Shown: one piece after another, positions 5,597 to 8,306 of the stretch
Layout: every line of letters begins with the position of its first letter
Position numbering within the stretch: position 1 is the stretch's first letter
Assembly: GCF_937877005.1 (NCBI RefSeq)
Contig: NZ_CALEFV010000181.1
Coordinates: 1 to 8,306, forward strand
Reading direction: 5' to 3'
DNA length: 8,306 nucleotides
From: an uncultured Fibrobacter sp.
Lineage (GTDB): Bacteria > Fibrobacterota > Fibrobacteria > Fibrobacterales > Fibrobacteraceae
Notes under the pieces: generated by a model
What the model saw: the letters and a program-made list of their open reading frames with translations, nothing else
What the model was told of the DNA's origin: nothing
Database searches by the model: none
Program-made: the position numbers and the translations under genes

Positions 5597-7930
5597 TCAG
5601 GACAATTCTTCCATCACCCGCTTGAGCGGAAAGTCGAACTGGATTGCCCGCGGCGTTTCGATCTTGTCGAATTTAATCTGGTAGCAAAGGGCCTGTTCGT
5701 CGACCTTGGCGACGGTTCCAAAGCCCATGATGCGGTGGAAAACGCGGTCGCCCACGGCAAATTCCGCGGCAGGAGCCTTTTTCACGAGGCCCAAAGTTTC
5801 GTCGCTGAAAAGTTCTCGGTTGCGGTCAGATTCAGCGATGTAGGCGCGAGCCTCCTGCAGCAGTTTTTCTGAAACGCCACGAACCACATGGAGATCGGTC
5901 ATATCCATTTCGAGCAGGAACCGCGACGGGTAGCGACTCGATTCTTCGCCGACGCCGTCTTCGGCATCGCTCAGGAACAGCACATTTTCGGCGCGGGTGA
6001 GCGCCACATACGCAAGGCGGCGTTCCTCTTCGAGCTGCATCTTATTCTCGATGCGCTTGACCGGGAAAAAGCCCTCGTTCATTCCACACACGAACACGTA
6101 GGGAAATTCCAGCCCCTTGGAATTGTGGATGGTCATCAGCTGCACACGGTCACGGTCGCCGTCGTTCTCGTCGGCATTCGTAAACAGAACAATGTTCTGC
6201 AAGAACTCGTCGAGTGTCGCATCTTCTTCGAGAACATTTTCAAATTCGAGCAAGCCCTGCTTGAGTTCCGCAAGGTTGTCGAGGCGGTTCTCGTCGCCAT
6301 CGAGACGCAGCATTTCCTCGTAGCGGGATTCGCGCATGAGCCGCGTAAACACTTCGGTAATAGACATTTCGCGGTACTTGAAGCGGAACTTTTCAATGAG
6401 CGCGACGAACTCCACCACCTTGCTTTTCGCGAGAAAGGCCTTGCACTGCTCCGCACTCAGCGCAAAGGGTTTCGCAACCACCGCCTCCGCAACCGCAGCA
6501 TCCTTCGCCTGGGCAAGTGGCAAAGTTCCCGCCACAGAACATATCTGCAGCAAGGTTTCGTACAGAGACATTCCCTGTTCATCGGCCAAAGCAGCAAGCG
6601 CCGTCACCTTTTTCGGGCCGAACTGTCGCTTAGGCGTATTCACCGTACGCAAGAAAGCCATATCGTCGCCGTACACCAGCATACGCAAGTAGCAAATGGC
6701 ATCCTTGATTTCGGCCCGCTGGTAAAAGCCCACGCCGCAATAGACCTTGTAGGGAATATCGGCGGTCATCAGCGCCTCTTCGACAGAGCGCGACTGAGCG
6801 TGCATGCGGTAAAGCACCGCAATATCCTTTTTCGCGACCCCGTTCGCAATCGCCTCCTGGATGTTTTCAACAATCCACGAAGCTTCGTCGCGGGTATTTT
6901 TCGCGTGGCAGAACACGGGAGTCTTTCCGCCGCTACGCATGGGACGCAGCACTTTCTCGATACGGAACTCGTTGTTCTTGATAACCGCATCGGGGAGTTT
7001 CAAGATGCTCGGCGTGCTGCGGTAATTGTTCTGCAGAAGGATCGTCTTTGCGTCCTTGTGCACCTTGTCGAATTCCAAGATGCGGTTCACATCGGCACCG
7101 CGCCAGCCGTAAATCGTCTGGTCCGGGTCGCCGACCACGAACAAATTATGATGGTAGCTCGAAAGGAGTTCGGCGAGCTGGTACTGCTGCAGGTCTATGT
7201 CCTGAAACTCGTCGACCATCACGTACATCATGCGTTCGCTCCACTTCTTGAGCTTTTCGGGAAAACGTTGCAATATGTACAGGGTCACCAATATCAAGTC
7301 ATCAAAGTCAAGCGCAAAGTTCTTTTTCTGTTCATAAAGATAGCGGTAATAGACCTTCTGCCACTTGTCAGGGGCGTTCTCCACCGTCTTGAGCAAGTCG
7401 TCGTTGGCCGAGGCCGAATCATGCCCCGCAAACCACTGCACATACGAGATGTCGTTGCCCTTGCGGCCGCCGATAAAGTCGATAGCGCTGCTGATGCGCA
7501 AATCCTTAAGCGAATAGCCGAGTTCGGTATAGGCCTTTTTCACGAGCGACTTCTGGTCTTCTTCGTCAAGTACCAGGAATTCCTTGGGAAACTGGAGCAC
7601 ATGAATGTCTTCGCGCAGAAGCCGCACGCAAAAACTATGGAATGTCGAAATGTAGCCAGAATCGTCACCTTTCAGCATGGTGCGGATTCGTTTTTTCATC
7701 TCGAAGGCAGCCTTATTCGAAAAAGTCGCACACAAGATGTTCGACGGCGAAATACCCAATTCCTTAGCCAGGTACAGGTAACGGTGTGTGAGCGTCCGGG
7801 TCTTGCCAGACCCCGCCCCCGCAATCACGCGGATATAGCCTTCGGTCGTCTCTACAGCAAGTTGCTGTTCGGCATCGAGACCATCCGTTATCGCCGAAGT
7901 CGGTCCATTTGTCAATTCAAAATCACCCAT
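5597..7930 (-). CDS. pcrA: UvrD/PcrA-type SF1A ATP-dependent DNA helicase
   Basis: This 3'-5' DNA helicase of the UvrD/PcrA group unwinds DNA in nucleotide excision and mismatch repair and clears replication or transcription blocks in the cytoplasm. The 777 residues cover all motifs in order: Q motif LDAEQQ (18-23), Walker A AGAGSGKT (37-44), motif Ia ATFSNKAA (68-75), Ib STFHSF (95-100), motif II DEFQD (240-244), motif III VVGDPDQTIYGWRGAD (265-280), motif IV LQNNYRS (299-305), motif V TIHNSKGLEF (600-609) and motif VI VALTRA (642-647). Residues about 722-777 (VGDRVFHRIMGFGTVAKV) form the Tudor-like C-terminal domain known in PcrA/UvrD to contact RNA polymerase. The length is slightly above the usual 720-750, with an Ala-rich insert near 470-500. 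No key residue is missing. An out-of-frame ATG at 7940 stops after five codons, so 7930 is the best start. UvrD and PcrA cannot be separated from sequence alone. Codon choice avoids TTA, CTA and TCA almost completely. Confidence 0.97.
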   Translation of the reverse strand: MGDFELTNGPTSAITDGLDAEQQLAVETTEGYIRVIAGAGSGKTRTLTHRYLYLAKELGISPSNILCATFSNKAAFEMKKRIRTMLKGDDSGYISTFHSFCVRLLREDIHVLQFPKEFLVLDEEDQKSLVKKAYTELGYSLKDLRISSAIDFIGGRKGNDISYVQWFAGHDSASANDDLLKTVENAPDKWQKVYYRYLYEQKKNFALDFDDLILVTLYILQRFPEKLKKWSERMMYVMVDEFQDIDLQQYQLAELLSSYHHNLFVVGDPDQTIYGWRGADVNRILEFDKVHKDAKTILLQNNYRSTPSILKLPDAVIKNNEFRIEKVLRPMRSGGKTPVFCHAKNTRDEASWIVENIQEAIANGVAKKDIAVLYRMHAQSRSVEEALMTADIPYKVYCGVGFYQRAEIKDAICYLRMLVYGDDMAFLRTVNTPKRQFGPKKVTALAALADEQGMSLYETLLQICSVAGTLPLAQAKDAAVAEAVVAKPFALSAEQCKAFLAKSKVVEFVALIEKFRFKYREMSITEVFTRLMRESRYEEMLRLDGDENRLDNLAELKQGLLEFENVLEEDATLDEFLQNIVLFTNADENDGDRDRVQLMTIHNSKGLEFPYVFVCGMNEGFFPVKRIENKMQLEEERRLAYVALTRAENVLFLSDAEDGVGEESSRYPSRFLLEMDMTDLHVVRGVSEKLLQEARAYIAESDRNRELFSDETLGLVKKAPAAEFAVGDRVFHRIMGFGTVAKVDEQALCYQIKFDKIETPRAIQFDFPLKRVMEELS

Positions 7931-8011
7931 TGTTACCCATTTATCGCCGTTTATCCCAAAATTATAAAAACTATTATGTAAATTTTTCTTCTTTTGCTAA
8001 ATTTGTGCACA
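7931..8011. promoter_or_regulatory. Divergent promoter region between helicase and STAS gene
   Basis: This 81-bp AT-rich spacer must serve both genes. For the helicase, the minus strand carries a perfect TATAAT (7966-7961), about 31 nt before its ATG, but no good -35 box at 16-18 nt. For the STAS gene, TATTAT at 7972-7977 or TAAATTTG at 7998-8005 could act as a -10 element; the latter would give a start very close to the ATG. Neither gene has a clear Shine-Dalgarno sequence. Exact promoters are uncertain. Confidence 0.35.
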
Positions 8012-8306
8012 ATGGAAGGAAGGACCATTACTCTACCCGCTGCCCTTACCGCCGCAAACAGCAAAGAGCTTTTGCGGGAATGTCGGCATACGCTCTACAA
8101 AGAGCCTCTCTGCCTCGATGGTTCTGTTCTCTCGCGAATGGACTACAGTGGCGACGCCTTCTTTGCGCTCCTTGCCGACTTAAGCGAAAAGACTGGCAAC
8201 AAGCTCACACTCGCTCACTTTAGCGAAGAAATCAAGGCGCAACTCAGGGCACTCAAGAAAGAGAAAATCCCCGAAAAAGTCAAGACGGGCTATAGCAATT
8301 TCCTCG
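8012..8306 (+). CDS. STAS-domain protein, 3' end beyond window
   Basis: The first 98 codons of a gene running off the right edge are visible. The product begins MEGRTITLPAALTAANSKEL and shows the STAS fold pattern: a short strand, CLDGSVLSRMDYSG (34-47), then helix FFALLADLSEKTG, strand NKLTLAHF and helix SEEIKAQLRAL. STAS domains occur in anti-sigma-factor antagonists such as SpoIIAA and in MlaB, the cytoplasmic subunit of the Mla lipid transporter. At the signature site this protein has MDYSG where SpoIIAA has MDSSG, so the phosphorylated serine is replaced by Tyr45. This disfavours a classical phospho-switch and makes an MlaB-like role, or a fusion to a permease domain further right, more attractive. 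The start at 8012 is the first ATG in frame; there is no ribosome binding site. Confidence 0.75.
   Translation, partial: MEGRTITLPAALTAANSKELLRECRHTLYKEPLCLDGSVLSRMDYSGDAFFALLADLSEKTGNKLTLAHFSEEIKAQLRALKKEKIPEKVKTGYSNFL

Noticed and set aside
5888..7981. A 697-codon open frame on the plus strand
   Set aside because: It lies in the mirror register of the helicase, whose every motif is intact. Its product is His/Arg-rich without any recognisable domain. Avoidance of TTA, CTA and TCA in the helicase explains the absence of stops.
1..8306. CRISPR array, tRNA or rRNA genes, insertion sequence or integrase
   Set aside because: No regularly spaced repeats, no cloverleaf-like segment, no rRNA-like conserved stretch and no transposase or recombinase motif were seen on either strand.

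Overview
The window looks like a chromosomal segment from a Gram-negative bacterium of the FCB group, most likely Fibrobacter or a close relative. The clues are an AAA+/DUF4143 ATPase, a very large secreted beta-rich protein with Listeria-Bacteroides and MBG-type repeats, and its short C-terminal tail of the type FDLKGRxVxxKPxAKGAY, which I associate from memory with Fibrobacter secreted proteins. Most starts lack a Shine-Dalgarno sequence. The species call is inference; no search was run.

Layout. (1) Minus strand, 1118 down to the left edge: the N-terminal 372 codons of an AAA+ ATPase with a DUF4143 C-terminal half. Its C-terminal tail looks abnormal. (2) 1119-1519: a 401-bp divergent intergenic region. 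The ATPase side has a good sigma70-type promoter and two copies of a GCATTT-AC-AARTGC palindrome 32 bp apart. The other side has a strong promoter (TTGACA-17-TAATAT) with a 16-bp palindrome at the expected transcription start, then a leader of about 115 nt with a hairpin. (3) 1520-5155, plus strand: a 1211-aa secreted modular protein. (4) 5156-5274: 119 bp with two imperfect stem-loops and a sigma70-type promoter. (5) 5275-5418 and 5450-5593: two tandem 47-aa proteins sharing the invariant block QSTLLQCSTC and otherwise divergent. (6) 7930-5597, minus strand: a complete UvrD/PcrA-type SF1A helicase whose stop codon lies 3 bp from that of the second small protein. (7) 7931-8011: a short divergent intergenic region. 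(8) 8012 to the right edge: the first 98 codons of a STAS-domain protein.

The helicase and the STAS protein look like ordinary core genes. The ATPase, surface protein and small proteins look accessory. The part most worth following up is the tandem small-protein pair with a constant Y-x-x-P...QSTLLQCSTC segment and variable acidic tails, just downstream of the surface protein and behind its own promoter and stem-loops. No modification enzyme, transporter or nuclease accompanies the pair inside the window, so its function stays open.
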